A stretch of 35,215 nt of DNA, from contig VGZJ01000027.1 of the NCBI GenBank assembly GCA_016872595.1, positions 1 to 35,215 of the forward strand, in the 5' to 3' direction. Below, piece by piece: positions 23,946-31,740 of the stretch. Made by a program: the position numbers and the translations under genes. The DNA is from Planctomycetota bacterium. Lineage in GTDB: Bacteria; Planctomycetota; Planctomycetia; Gemmatales; Gemmataceae. Below the pieces are notes generated by a model. That model saw only the letters and a list, made by a program, of their open reading frames with translations. It had not been told where the DNA came from and did not search any database. The first letter of the stretch is position 1. The number at the start of each line of letters is the position of its first letter.

Positions 23946-24956
23946 TCAGTCGCCGCCGCCGCCACAGCCGCCGCCGCCACAGCCCCCGCCCCCGCCGCCG
24001 TCGCCGCTGCTGCACCCGGAGCCACAGCCCCCGCCGCCGCACCCGCCGGACGAACCTTCGGTCGTTTGTCGCGGGTACCACGTTTGCAGTGGAGCGTACA
24101 TCGTGCCGGCCAGCGCCGCGGTGCCGAACAGCGCCACCGCCATGCCCGCGTCGGTCCCGGTCGCCCACTTGGTCCCGCTCCGCAGCGCCTCGTTCCGCTC
24201 TTTCGTCTTGGCCAGCACCGCCGTGCCGCGGTTGCTTAGGCGCGTCGAACCGGCCAGCGTAACGAACAGGGCGAAGATGCCGCCGACGATGGTGAGCAGA
24301 CCGAGGAAGCCGACCGGGTTCTTGGCCTGCACGCCCATCAGCATCCGCGGCACCGCCAGCCCCAAGATCACCAGCGCCAGCGGCACGAGCGAGACGAGGA
24401 TGACGCGCGCCCGGCTTGCGGGGGAGAGCAGCAGACCGTCTTGCTTGAGTTGCTCGACCCGCGCCGCGACCACCGCCTCCACCGCGTCCTTGACCGGCTT
24501 CATCGCGGTCCCGTCGTTGGTCATGGGGAGCGCGCGGTACACAGCGGCCTCGCTCGCGGTGGCGTCGGTCGGTAGCGGGCCGTTGGTCCGCAGCGTCTTG
24601 CCGTCATCGCTCACCGTCAGCACGTTCTGCCCGCCGAGCCGGGCGATGGCCGCGGACATTAGCCGCGGCGCGCCGCCCACGAGGTACGCGCTCTGCTCCC
24701 AGTCCAGTTCGATCTTGTCGTCGTCGGCGCTCGGGTTCGGGCTTCGCAGCACCGACCGCAGCACGCGCCCGGCGCACACGGCCCCGACCAGCGCGAGCGC
24801 GAGCACCGTGAGGAAGTCGGTGTTACCGAGCGCGAACGGGTTCAACCCGCCGTTGCAGCCCGGCACGAGGAGCGCGACCAGCACGAAGGCCAGCGCCAGC
24901 CCGCCGACGCGCTTCACCGGGGCCTTCGGGATCACCCAGTTGCGGGCGGTGTTCAC
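23946..24956 (-). CDS. TIGR04222-type membrane protein (3' part of a split gene)
   Basis: 336 residues if started at GTG 24956. It has hydrophobic helices near residues 18-32 and 48-65, a central soluble part 'LDWEQSAYLVGGAPRLMSAAIARLGG' that matches the conserved opening of TIGR04222 proteins, two further helices near 205-260, another near 290, and a C-terminal tail made almost only of Gly, Cys and Ser (GGCGGGGCGSGCSSGDGGGG and more). That tail is typical of this group. Function is unknown. No ribosome-binding site fits the GTG. The frame is continuous with the upstream minus-strand gene 25002-25403 except for one TAG, and the sequence around the joint ('RFGDDL', 'VNTARNWVIPKAP') looks like the middle of one protein. 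Confidence 0.7.
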   Translation of the reverse strand: MNTARNWVIPKAPVKRVGGLALAFVLVALLVPGCNGGLNPFALGNTDFLTVLALALVGAVCAGRVLRSVLRSPNPSADDDKIELDWEQSAYLVGGAPRLMSAAIARLGGQNVLTVSDDGKTLRTNGPLPTDATASEAAVYRALPMTNDGTAMKPVKDAVEAVVAARVEQLKQDGLLLSPASRARVILVSLVPLALVILGLAVPRMLMGVQAKNPVGFLGLLTIVGGIFALFVTLAGSTRLSNRGTAVLAKTKERNEALRSGTKWATGTDAGMAVALFGTAALAGTMYAPLQTWYPRQTTEGSSGGCGGGGCGSGCSSGDGGGGGGCGGGGCGGGGD

Positions 24957-25001
24957 GGCGCGGTGGCTCAGGTCGTCGCCGAAGCGCGTGTCGCCGCAGG
25001 G

Positions 25002-25403
25002 CTAGACGTCGGCGGGCGGGGCGTGCCCGAAGGCGGCGCGGTACGCGGTCAGCGTGTCGGCGTACATGGCGAGGTGCTTCGCGCCCTCGGCCGGGCCGCC
25101 CTTCGTCGGCTCGTGGTGCAGCGGGCGGCCGAGCGTGTCGGCGCAGAACCGCTGCCAGTACGACTTGGTGTAGGTGAGGTGGAGGTGCCACGCCGCGTCC
25201 ACGTCTTCGGACGGGCACACCGGCGCGCGGCCGGTGGTGGCGAGGAACGCGAACCGCTTGTACTCCTCGACGACGCGCGCCGCGTAAGCGCGGGACCAGC
25301 CGTTCTCGCGGGCCAGCCGCGCCGCGAACGGTAGGGCGACGTCGCCGCCGTCGATGTCGAATGCCTGAATGCGGGCCAACAAACCGGGACGATCTGCGCT
25401 CAT
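25002..25403 (-). CDS. Glycine-rich-domain-protein (GRDP)-like domain (5' part of a split gene)
   Basis: 133 residues from ATG at 25403, with GAGGG upstream as ribosome-binding site. No signal peptide. 'LPFAARLARENGWSRAYAARVVEEYKRFAFL' is a helical start, followed by the family's signature 'SEDVDAAWHLHLTYTKSYWQRFCADTLGRPLHHEPTKGG' (shown in parts: VDAAWH, HLTYT, PLHHEPTKGG), the VDxxWHxH motif of the GRDP/DUF1399-like group. It ends 'YRAAFGHAPPADV' at a TAG. By itself it would be a small cytoplasmic protein of unknown function, but it most likely is the N-terminal domain of a longer membrane protein continued in the same frame downstream. Confidence 0.75.
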   Translation of the reverse strand: MSADRPGLLARIQAFDIDGGDVALPFAARLARENGWSRAYAARVVEEYKRFAFLATTGRAPVCPSEDVDAAWHLHLTYTKSYWQRFCADTLGRPLHHEPTKGGPAEGAKHLAMYADTLTAYRAAFGHAPPADV

Positions 25404-25477
25404 ACACGACCCTCAAGAGGAACGGGTATCTACTCGCAGTGTACTTCGCCGGGGCGTGTGAAGGCTTGATGAAAGCA

Positions 25478-25531
25478 AAGAATTGGCCCGCTGATGACGC
25501 CGAAGTCTGCGCCATCAGCGGGCCAATTCTT
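25478..25531. terminator. Terminator hairpin downstream of rplT
   Basis: Positions 25478-25500 pair with 25509-25531 over 23 bp with one mismatch (arm AAGAATTGGCCCGCTGATG, then ACGC) around an 8-nt loop. Read in the direction of rplT (minus strand), the stem is followed by TTCTTTGCTTTC, a T-rich run that fits intrinsic termination 20 nt after the rplT stop. Confidence 0.75.
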
Positions 25532-25551
25532 CTGCCGGTTTTCGCGGCCTC

Positions 25552-25932
25552 TTACTTCTTCGCGGCTTCGGCCGGCTTGGGCAGGTGCTTCTTCGCCAGT
25601 TCGACCAGCTTGTCGAAGGCCGCCGGGTCGTGGATGGCGATCTCCGACAGCGCCTTGCGGTCCAGCGTCACGTTGGCGAGTTGCATCGCGTGCATGAACT
25701 CGCTGTACCGCAGGCCGCGCATGCGGCACGCCGCGTTGATGCGGACGATCCACAGGCGGCGGAACTCGCGCTTCTTCGCCTTGCGGTCGCGGAACGCGAA
25801 CTTGCGCCCGCGGATCAGCGTCACGCGGGCCTGCCGGTACAGGTTGTGCCGGCCGAGGCGGAACCCCTTCGTCAGTTTGCGCGTGCGCTTCTTACGCGCG
25901 GCGGTCGTCGTTTTGCTGCGAGCGCGAACCAT
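25552..25932 (-). CDS. rplT: Ribosomal protein L20
   Basis: 126 residues from ATG at 25932, with AAGGGG as ribosome-binding site. It starts MVRARSKTTTAARKKRTRKL and contains the family blocks 'KGFRLGRHNLYRQARVTLIRG' (in part), 'FAFRDRKAKKREFRRLWIVRINAACR' and 'YSEFMHAMQLANVTLDRKALSEIAI'. L20 binds 23S rRNA early in large-subunit assembly. The first residues are typically 'R.K....ARRKK', and the C-terminal tail PKPAEAAKK is a short local extension. It lies 73 nt downstream of rpmI in the usual order. In other bacteria L20 represses the rpmI-rplT operon by binding its mRNA leader; no leader structure was recognised here. Confidence 0.98.
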   Translation of the reverse strand: MVRARSKTTTAARKKRTRKLTKGFRLGRHNLYRQARVTLIRGRKFAFRDRKAKKREFRRLWIVRINAACRMRGLRYSEFMHAMQLANVTLDRKALSEIAIHDPAAFDKLVELAKKHLPKPAEAAKK

Positions 25933-26005
25933 GACCGTGACCCCTTATGAACGAGTGTGTTGGAACAAGAGTGTGTGAGTGCAGACCCGACGCGGGGCGC
26001 GCCTC

Positions 26006-26212
26006 TTAGAGCACGCCGAGCGCGATCTTGTACTTCTTCTGCACGCGGGGGCGGTCCCCGATGATGCCGGCCTTGCGGAGCTGGCGCTTCCGCTTGGCCT
26101 TCATGTGCGCGTTCAAGTGCCGCCGCCCGACCTTGCCGTATTTCAGCTTGCCGGTCGCGGTCACGCGGACGCGCTTCTTCACGCTCTTGTTCGTCTTGTT
26201 CTTGGTGGCCAT
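26006..26212 (-). CDS. rpmI: Ribosomal protein L35
   Basis: 68 residues from ATG at 26212, with GGAG about 12 nt upstream. The sequence MATKNKTNKSVKKRVRVTAT followed by 'GKLKYGKVGRRHLNAHMKAKRKRQLRK' is standard L35: a Lys/Arg-rich protein of the large subunit with the 'KT..S..KR...T..GK.' opening. It is co-transcribed with rplT (73-nt gap). In most bacteria infC (translation factor IF3) lies just upstream; here the 281 nt upstream carry no infC and the next gene is divergent, so infC must be elsewhere. Confidence 0.97.
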   Translation of the reverse strand: MATKNKTNKSVKKRVRVTATGKLKYGKVGRRHLNAHMKAKRKRQLRKAGIIGDRPRVQKKYKIALGVL

Positions 26213-26493
26213 TGGTCCGTTGCTCCGTGCGGGGGAGCGGGGGCAGGTGCCCGCCGTCTTAGATTCCCCGTGGCACTGGGAAACGATGCGACCCGGCGGG
26301 CTTAAGCCCGCGCGCCGAGCGGTCGCTCGCGACCGAGCGCGACACCGCGCCCGGCCTTAAACTCGGAACGGAGATTGTAGAAGGCGCGCCGCGGCGCGGG
26401 AAGGGCCGCGCGGCGCACAATTCCCGTTGCGCCGCGCCCGCGCGCGGGTATGATTGATACACACCACGCGACGCGCACCACGGGATCGGCACC
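26213..26493. other. Divergent intergenic region with palindromes
   Basis: 281 nt between the rpmI start (minus) and the next start (plus). It holds a perfect 16-nt palindrome GCGGGCTTAAGCCCGC (26296-26311) and a 7-bp stem CGGTCGC/GCGACCG (26320-26335). Read on the minus strand, this region resembles the repeat arm at 23836 (a GCGAGCG block and AAGCCCGCCGG), so it may be a decayed copy of that family. The rpmI promoter should be in the left part, but no clear consensus was chosen. No infC. Confidence 0.45.
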
Positions 26494-27957
26494 ATGCGGC
26501 GGCGGCTCCTCGCAACCTTCGGGGCGCTCGGGCTTCTCGCGCTCTTTGCGTCTCTCGCACTTCCGGCGCGCGCCGCCGAACCCGCCGCACTCGTTCAGCA
26601 ACTCGGTTCCGACGACTTCAGAACGCGCGAAGCGGCAGCCGCAGCGCTCGAACGCGCCGGCCCCGCGGCCCTGCCCGCCCTGCGCGCCGCGGTCGCCGGT
26701 TCTGATCCCGAAGTGCGACACCGCGCCGCCCCGATCCTTCAAAAACTCCAGCGCGCCGCCACAAGCGCCGAGCGCCTCGCCGCGCCGAAGGTCACGCTCA
26801 ACTTCAAGGCCGTTCCGCTGGCCCACGCGGTCGCCGAGTTGCGCGCGCGTACCGGGGTGAATCTCACGCTCGACCTCGACCGCGTCGCCGACCCGCTGCG
26901 CCCGGTCACGGTCGCTACCGCCGAACTGCCGGTGTGGGAGGCGGTCGAAGCGTTCAGCGCCGCGGCCGGGCTGCGCGAGTCGTTCGCCGCGGAACTGGAA
27001 CTGCCGAAGCCGCCCACCAACGTGCGCCGGGTGTACGCCCTGCCGCCCGTGCCGCCCGGCCCGGAGGCCGTGCCCGTGGTGCTGATCGACGGCCGCGGGC
27101 GCGCGCCGGGCGCGCGCAGCAACGGGGTGCGCGTGCTCGCGCTCCCGCGCGCGTTCCCCGGCCACCGCGTCACCCTCGGCACCGGCGAAACGGCGCTGTG
27201 CCTCGACGTCGCCCCGCTACCGGGCTTGAACTGGAACGAGGTACTCGCTGTTAAAGTGACGCGCCTGATCGACGACGCCGGGCGCGTCGGCAGCGGGGCC
27301 GCGGCGCGCCCCGTCGACGACGGGCCGATGGACCTCGAAGGGGTCGTCGTATGGGGCGGCCCCGGCGTGAAGCAGGGCTTCGCGCGCTTCGACCGACCGG
27401 GCGCGCCGGCCGCGCTCGCGGCGGTGCCGAACCCGCGCGTCGTGCCGGTGCCTCTGAGGCTCGCCACGCCGCACGCCAAAAGCCTGAGGCGCCTCGACGG
27501 GTCGGTGTTCGGCGAACTGCTACTGCCCAACGAACCGCTCGTGACCGTGACCGCGCCGGAGAAGCACACCGGGCGCACGCTTGAAGGGCCGGGCGAAGTC
27601 GCGCTGACGCTCGAATCGGTGCGCGCCGACAACGACGGAACAACAGTCGCGTTCGTGCTGCGCTACCCGTCGCCGTGGGTCGCGGGCGCGCGGCGCGGGC
27701 AGAACCCCGGCGGGCTGTGGCCGGAAGCGCCGCGCGGCCCGAACCACACGCCGGTGTTGCGCGCGTTCGACGCGAGCGGCAAGGAACTGACAGGGCTGGC
27801 CGCGAGCGGTTCGACCGACGCGAGCGCCGACGGGCGCGCGATCTACGAGCGCCGGACGTGGACGTTCCTCGCGGCCCCGGCGAAGTTGGTCGTCACCGGC
27901 CCGCGCCCGGTCGTCGTGGAAGTGCCCTTCGCGCTGGAAAACGTCCCGCTGCCGTAG
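26494..27957 (+). CDS. Secreted HEAT/STN-like hypothetical protein
   Basis: 487 residues from ATG at 26494. Residues 1-27 are a signal peptide (LALPARAA/EP). Residues 30-90 are two HEAT-like units ('LVQQLGSDDFRTREAAAAAL', 'DPEVRHRAAPILQKLQ'). Residues 98-165 resemble the small STN/secretin N-terminal fold: 'VTLNFKAVPLAHAVAELRARTG' (in part), 'VNLTLDLD' and 'PVWEAVEAFSAAAGL'. The remaining 300 residues are beta-rich with no family I can name; 'RRTWTFLAAPAKLVVTGPRP' near the end suggests an immunoglobulin-like strand set. This combination is common in planctomycete genomes and unassigned. It probably acts in the periplasm. The convergent gene ends 6 nt downstream. Confidence 0.78.
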   Translation: MRRRLLATFGALGLLALFASLALPARAAEPAALVQQLGSDDFRTREAAAAALERAGPAALPALRAAVAGSDPEVRHRAAPILQKLQRAATSAERLAAPKVTLNFKAVPLAHAVAELRARTGVNLTLDLDRVADPLRPVTVATAELPVWEAVEAFSAAAGLRESFAAELELPKPPTNVRRVYALPPVPPGPEAVPVVLIDGRGRAPGARSNGVRVLALPRAFPGHRVTLGTGETALCLDVAPLPGLNWNEVLAVKVTRLIDDAGRVGSGAAARPVDDGPMDLEGVVVWGGPGVKQGFARFDRPGAPAALAAVPNPRVVPVPLRLATPHAKSLRRLDGSVFGELLLPNEPLVTVTAPEKHTGRTLEGPGEVALTLESVRADNDGTTVAFVLRYPSPWVAGARRGQNPGGLWPEAPRGPNHTPVLRAFDASGKELTGLAASGSTDASADGRAIYERRTWTFLAAPAKLVVTGPRPVVVEVPFALENVPLP

Positions 27958-27962
27958 GGCGG

Positions 27963-28952
27963 CTAGCGCCCGGTCCACGACACGGGGATCGCGACCTCGC
28001 CGCCCGGTTCGCTCAGGCGCACGCGCACCGTGCAGCGCCCCGGCTTCGCGCTCAGCGCCTCCGGCACGGTCACCCGCACCGTCGCCACCGGTCCGCTCCC
28101 CGCGGACCACTTCACCTGCACGCCCGGCAGGTCGCTGTCCGCGCCGCTCACGCTGACCGCTTTGCCGTCCGGGGCGCGCAGTTGCACCAGCGCCGAGCCG
28201 TCGGTTTGCCCCGGCGCGAGGCGGATGCTCACCGCTTCCGGGGTCGCGGTCACGGCCGCCGCCGCGCGCTTCAGCACGCGCACCGGAATGTGCAGTTCCG
28301 GGCACGCCGGGTCGTCGGTGTACAGCGTGACGATTTCGTCGCGGTGCCCGGCGGGGGCGCTGGCCTCGAGCTTGATCGTGACCGACTGCGCGCGCGGCGT
28401 GCCGCCGGCAGGGGCGATCTCGACCGTCAGGTGCGCGGCCGACGCCGCGGCCTTCAGAATCGTCAACGACTTGGCGCGCTTGTCGGCCACCGTTAGCACT
28501 TGCTGGGCCGCGCCCGCGGTCGAGAACGCCACCTGCGGCGGGCTCACGGTCACGTCGCGCGACAGGGTCGCGGTGATCTGGAGGAGCAGTTCGCCGGCGC
28601 GGGCCGGCGCGCCCGGCTCGTCAATCGTATAGGATACCGCGACCTGCCAGCGGTTCGGGCCGTCCGGTTGGGTGAGCGTGTTCACCTCGAGTACGAGGCG
28701 CGTCTTCTCGCCCGGCTGAAGCGTGGTCGCGCCGAGGGCGCGGCGCAGGCACCCGCACCCGGCCTCGACCTTGGTAATCGTGAGCGTGCCGGCCCCGGCG
28801 TGGGCGAGGTCGAAGGCGTGAGCCAGCGGCGGCCCGGCCTTCACGTCGCCCTTCGCGCCGAGCGGAGCGGCGCACGTCAGCGCCGCCAACGGCGCGGCGG
28901 GCGCGGGCGGCTGGCCGGTAGCCAGTGCCGCGACGAAAATGAGTGTGGTCAT
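27963..28952 (-). CDS. Secreted DUF1573-like protein
   Basis: 329 residues from ATG at 28952, with a short signal peptide (residues 1-13, MTTLIFVAALATG/QP). The first domain has the DUF1573 pattern: 'HAFDLAHAGAGTLTITKVEAGCGC', then 'LQPGEKTRLVLEVNT', where a GCGC motif and a Pro-Gly-Glu turn are diagnostic (blocks shown in part). Three or four immunoglobulin-like beta-sandwich segments follow, including 'DEIVTLYTDDPACPELHIPVRV' (in part). Such proteins are exported in Bacteroidetes and planctomycetes; function is unknown. It is convergent with the 26494 gene and divergent from the phosphopantetheinyl transferase gene, with 53 nt between starts. Confidence 0.8.
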   Translation of the reverse strand: MTTLIFVAALATGQPPAPAAPLAALTCAAPLGAKGDVKAGPPLAHAFDLAHAGAGTLTITKVEAGCGCLRRALGATTLQPGEKTRLVLEVNTLTQPDGPNRWQVAVSYTIDEPGAPARAGELLLQITATLSRDVTVSPPQVAFSTAGAAQQVLTVADKRAKSLTILKAAASAAHLTVEIAPAGGTPRAQSVTIKLEASAPAGHRDEIVTLYTDDPACPELHIPVRVLKRAAAAVTATPEAVSIRLAPGQTDGSALVQLRAPDGKAVSVSGADSDLPGVQVKWSAGSGPVATVRVTVPEALSAKPGRCTVRVRLSEPGGEVAIPVSWTGR

Positions 28953-29005
28953 GCCGCGGGGAATAGCGTGCGGCGGCGAACCGGGAAAGGGCAAGTGCGG
29001 CGACG

Positions 29006-29743
29006 ATGACACCGGGAGGCGAGCGCGTTCGGGTGAGCGTGGCGGCGTGCCCGGCGCGGCCGCGCGCACCCGCTGGCGACGCCGTGACCGCGTGGGTCGT
29101 CGATCTCGCACGCCCACCGGTGCCGGCGGAGGAACTGCTCGCGCGCCTCACGCCGGAGGAACACGCCCGGGCCGTGCGGTACCGCATCGCGAAGGCGCGC
29201 GACCAGTTCGTCATCGGCCGCGGGCTGCTCCGCGGGCTGCTGGGCGACGCGCTCGGCCTCGACCCGGCCGCGGTGCCGCTCGCGTACCTGCCCTCCGGCA
29301 AGCCGGTGCTGAGCGCCGGCGCGCCGCCCTTGCACTTCAACATCACTCACACCGACGGTGTACTGGTGCTGGTCGCCGGCGCGCGGCGCGTGGGCGTCGA
29401 TGTGGAGTGCGTGCGCGAAATGGCCGACGCCGAGGGGCTGGTGGCGCGGTACTTCTCCGCGGCCGAGGCCACGACGTTCCGCGAGCTGCCGAACGAGCAG
29501 CGCGCCGGTGCGTTCTTCCGGGGGTGGACGTGTAAAGAGGCGGTCATCAAGGCCGCGGGCGCGACGGTCGGGTGCCTCGCGGAGTTCGACGTGGAACTGG
29601 ACCCGGCGCGCCCGCCGCGGGTGAACGCGGTGCGCGCCCCGCAACTCGCCGGCCACGGTTGGGCGCTAGCCGAGTGGCTCGCGTTCGGCACCGCCACCGT
29701 CGCCCTCGCGGTCGAAGGCGCGAGCGAATTAGTGGTGGAATAA
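29006..29743 (+). CDS. 4'-phosphopantetheinyl transferase, Sfp type
   Basis: 245 residues from ATG at 29006. It transfers phosphopantetheine from coenzyme A to a carrier-protein serine. The Sfp-type motifs are in order: 'RYRIAKARDQFVIGRGLLR' (P1 region), 'LPSGKPVLS', 'LHFNITHTDGVLVLV' (P1a), 'VGVDVECVR' with the Mg-binding Asp and Glu, and 'FFRGWTCKEAVIKA' (the WxxKEA motif). The spacing of about 245 residues is that of the Sfp/Gsp group used for polyketide or non-ribosomal peptide synthases, rather than the shorter AcpS group. No carrier protein or synthase is next to it in this window, so its partner lies elsewhere; it could also serve fatty-acid synthesis. Confidence 0.95.
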   Translation: MTPGGERVRVSVAACPARPRAPAGDAVTAWVVDLARPPVPAEELLARLTPEEHARAVRYRIAKARDQFVIGRGLLRGLLGDALGLDPAAVPLAYLPSGKPVLSAGAPPLHFNITHTDGVLVLVAGARRVGVDVECVREMADAEGLVARYFSAAEATTFRELPNEQRAGAFFRGWTCKEAVIKAAGATVGCLAEFDVELDPARPPRVNAVRAPQLAGHGWALAEWLAFGTATVALAVEGASELVVE

Positions 29744-29749
29744 CGGCAG

Positions 29750-29899
29750 GCTCTCGCAAAGGCGCGAGGACGCAAAAGAAGACAAGAGAAGGCAGAAAAC
29801 AGTTCACGGGATCACCGGCAGGATTGCCCGCCGGCTGTCTGTTGAACCGTATTCTGCCTTCTCTTGTCTTCCTTTGCGGCCTCCCGCCTTTGCGAGAGC
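29750..29899. terminator. 56-bp imperfect palindrome between convergent genes
   Basis: Positions 29750-29805 pair with 29844-29899 with five mismatches in 56 bp; the outer arm begins GCTCTCGCAAAGGCG. The centre holds a second small stem (CCGGC/GCCGG). It fills the gap between the transferase stop (29743) and the minus-strand stop at 29910. It is AT-richer than the genes around it and shares GGCAGAA, CGGGATCAC and CAGGAT blocks with the palindrome at 10629-10749, so both belong to one family. Confidence 0.68.
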
Positions 29900-29909
29900 T
29901 TCTTCCTTC

Positions 29910-31493
29910 TTAGGGTTGCGGGGCCGGGGGCATCGGGACCGGGTTGCCCACGCCCACGTTGCTCAGGTACGGCGCGGTCGCTTGGTTCACCTTATCGTCC
30001 GGCACGTCGAGCCGGAACTTGTACCCCATGCGGCTGAAGAAGTCGCGGAAGTTCATCCGGTCCACGCCGCGGGCGCGCGCGTCCTTGACCTTGTTGTTGA
30101 TGATCTCAAGCAGCTTACTCTTCTCGTCGCGGTTCGGGTCGGTGCCACTTAGGAGGGGCTTGAACCCTTCGACGACGTAGCGGGTGTTGTCCGTGACCTC
30201 GCCCACCCACTCGCGCTTCCGCATGTCGAAGTACGCGTCGACCGGGATGCCCATGTTCCGCAAGTCTTTGACCACGCTCTCGATGTCGTCGATGCCGTCG
30301 CCGTTCACGTCGAAGATGCCGATGAGGGCGATGTGGTCGGCCACCCCCTTGCGCCACACGGAGTTATAAATCAGGTCGCCCACGGCAATGCCGTCGCGGA
30401 TCGGATCCAGTTCGCTACCCGGCTGGATGCGGGCCAGTGACAGCGTCGGGCTGACGACCTCGTACACCTCGATGGAGCCTTTGGGAACGAACATTTCGAC
30501 CGACGTGAACTCGCCCTTGGCGTTCTGCGTGCGGAGCATCCGCATCCGCGACTGCCGGCCCTTCTGCGGGAAGTCCGGGGGCAGTACAGTGAACGTCAGG
30601 CCCGGGCGCACGCCGGCCGCGGAGCCGAGGTTGATCTCGACCACGCCCTCCGGCAGTTTGCGCAGAATCTTGCCCTGCGGCTCGTCGTACGTCACCTTCT
30701 CCTTGCTCTCGGCGTTGATGCGCGAGCGGAGCGCGTCGTTGTCCGAGGCGAGGGCGTCGAGCTGTTTCTTGAGCGCGCGGGACAGCGTCTCGAACTTGTC
30801 GCGGTCGGCGGTAATCTCCGTGATCTTGTCGTTCGCGCGGGCCTCGGCCGCGGTGTACTGATCGGTGCGAACCTTGTAGCCGTCCGTCACCTTCTTCAGG
30901 TCGGCTTTGAACTCGCCCGGCAGCGTGTCGATCTGCGTCTGGTACTTCGCCTGAACCGCGGCCAGCGCGGTGATGGCGGCCTTCATGCCGTCGATCTGCT
31001 TCTTGTAGGCGTCGCGCTCGTCGTCCGCGGCCTTGTACACGGTTTCCTTCCCGCGGATCTTGGCGTACAGGTCGAGCAGCGCCTCGGCCGGTGGCGACTT
31101 GGCCCGGCGGTTCTCGTCCAGTACCCAGAACTTGAACTCGTCGGGCAGGTCGGCCGCGGTCGCGACGCCGAGCTTCTTAGCCACGGCCTCGTTGATCTTC
31201 TGTACCTCGTTGGAAACGGTCGCCGACCCCTTCTCGGCCTCGATGGTCGATTTGTCGTCGCCCTCTTCCCAGCCGAGGTACAGGCGGTACACGCGGGCCT
31301 TCAGGTTCGACTCGCGCTCGGCGTCGCGCGGCGCTTTGAGGTCGCCCTCCGCCTTCTTCTTGTCGGCCTTGGCCTGCTCCACCTCGGAATACGACAGGTA
31401 CCACATCACGCCGAACGCGATGGTGGTGAGAACGAAGAACACCAGCGCGAAGATCAGCGGGAGGCTGGTCTCTTTCGACTTCGCTTTGGCCAT
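29910..31493 (-). CDS. Single-span membrane protein with long coiled coil
   Basis: 527 residues from ATG at 31493 (MAKAKSKETSLPLIFALVFF). One membrane helix at about 12-33 is followed by Lys/Glu/Ala-rich coiled-coil segments at about 35-65 and 160-285 ('AEARANDKITEITADRDKFE', 'RALKKQLDALASDNDALRSR'). Between them is a helical region. After residue 290 comes a beta-rich domain ('GKILRKLPEGVVEINLGSAA', 'GVRPGLTFTVLP'), which resembles the C-terminal part of FlgT-like proteins, then 'DVNGDGIDDIESV' (an EF-hand-like calcium loop) and a BRCT-like end 'YFDMRKREWVGEVTDNTRYV'. The C-terminus is Pro-rich. A periplasmic structural or tethering role is possible. Function is unknown; the family is widespread in planctomycetes. 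Confidence 0.75.
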   Translation of the reverse strand: MAKAKSKETSLPLIFALVFFVLTTIAFGVMWYLSYSEVEQAKADKKKAEGDLKAPRDAERESNLKARVYRLYLGWEEGDDKSTIEAEKGSATVSNEVQKINEAVAKKLGVATAADLPDEFKFWVLDENRRAKSPPAEALLDLYAKIRGKETVYKAADDERDAYKKQIDGMKAAITALAAVQAKYQTQIDTLPGEFKADLKKVTDGYKVRTDQYTAAEARANDKITEITADRDKFETLSRALKKQLDALASDNDALRSRINAESKEKVTYDEPQGKILRKLPEGVVEINLGSAAGVRPGLTFTVLPPDFPQKGRQSRMRMLRTQNAKGEFTSVEMFVPKGSIEVYEVVSPTLSLARIQPGSELDPIRDGIAVGDLIYNSVWRKGVADHIALIGIFDVNGDGIDDIESVVKDLRNMGIPVDAYFDMRKREWVGEVTDNTRYVVEGFKPLLSGTDPNRDEKSKLLEIINNKVKDARARGVDRMNFRDFFSRMGYKFRLDVPDDKVNQATAPYLSNVGVGNPVPMPPAPQP

Positions 31494-31740
31494 GTGATCC
31501 TCGGCGCGGGCGGTTCGGGGCGGGACGTGTCGGGAGTAAATGGCGCGCCGCGGGGCGCACCTTTCACCTTTCTTTGAGCTTAAAGGGCGCAGGGGGCCTG
31601 TCAACACGAAAGCCGGCGCAAGGCCGCGCCGCGATTGCGGTTGTACCGGCCGCGCCGGTGGCGCTGGCGCGCCGCGGGCGTTTCTAGGTGCATCGCGGCC
31701 AGCGCCCGGCTACACTCCTGCGGTTTCGCCCGGAGCTGCC

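Larger units (their letters stand above)
23946..25403 (-). pseudogene. GRDP-like/TIGR04222 fused gene interrupted by one TAG
   Basis: Taken together, 25403 down to 23946 is a single frame of 486 codons with one internal stop, TAG at 25004-25002. Before it the protein reads 'FGHAPPADV', after it 'PCGDTRFGDDL'. In relatives known to me this joint reads 'PPADIWPP...RFGDDL', so the stop stands where Trp (TGG) is expected and one G-to-A change on the coding strand explains it. It may be a true nonsense mutation, a sequencing error, or a stop that is read through. If intact, the protein would join a GRDP-like N-terminal domain to the TIGR04222 membrane part. Confidence 0.6.
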
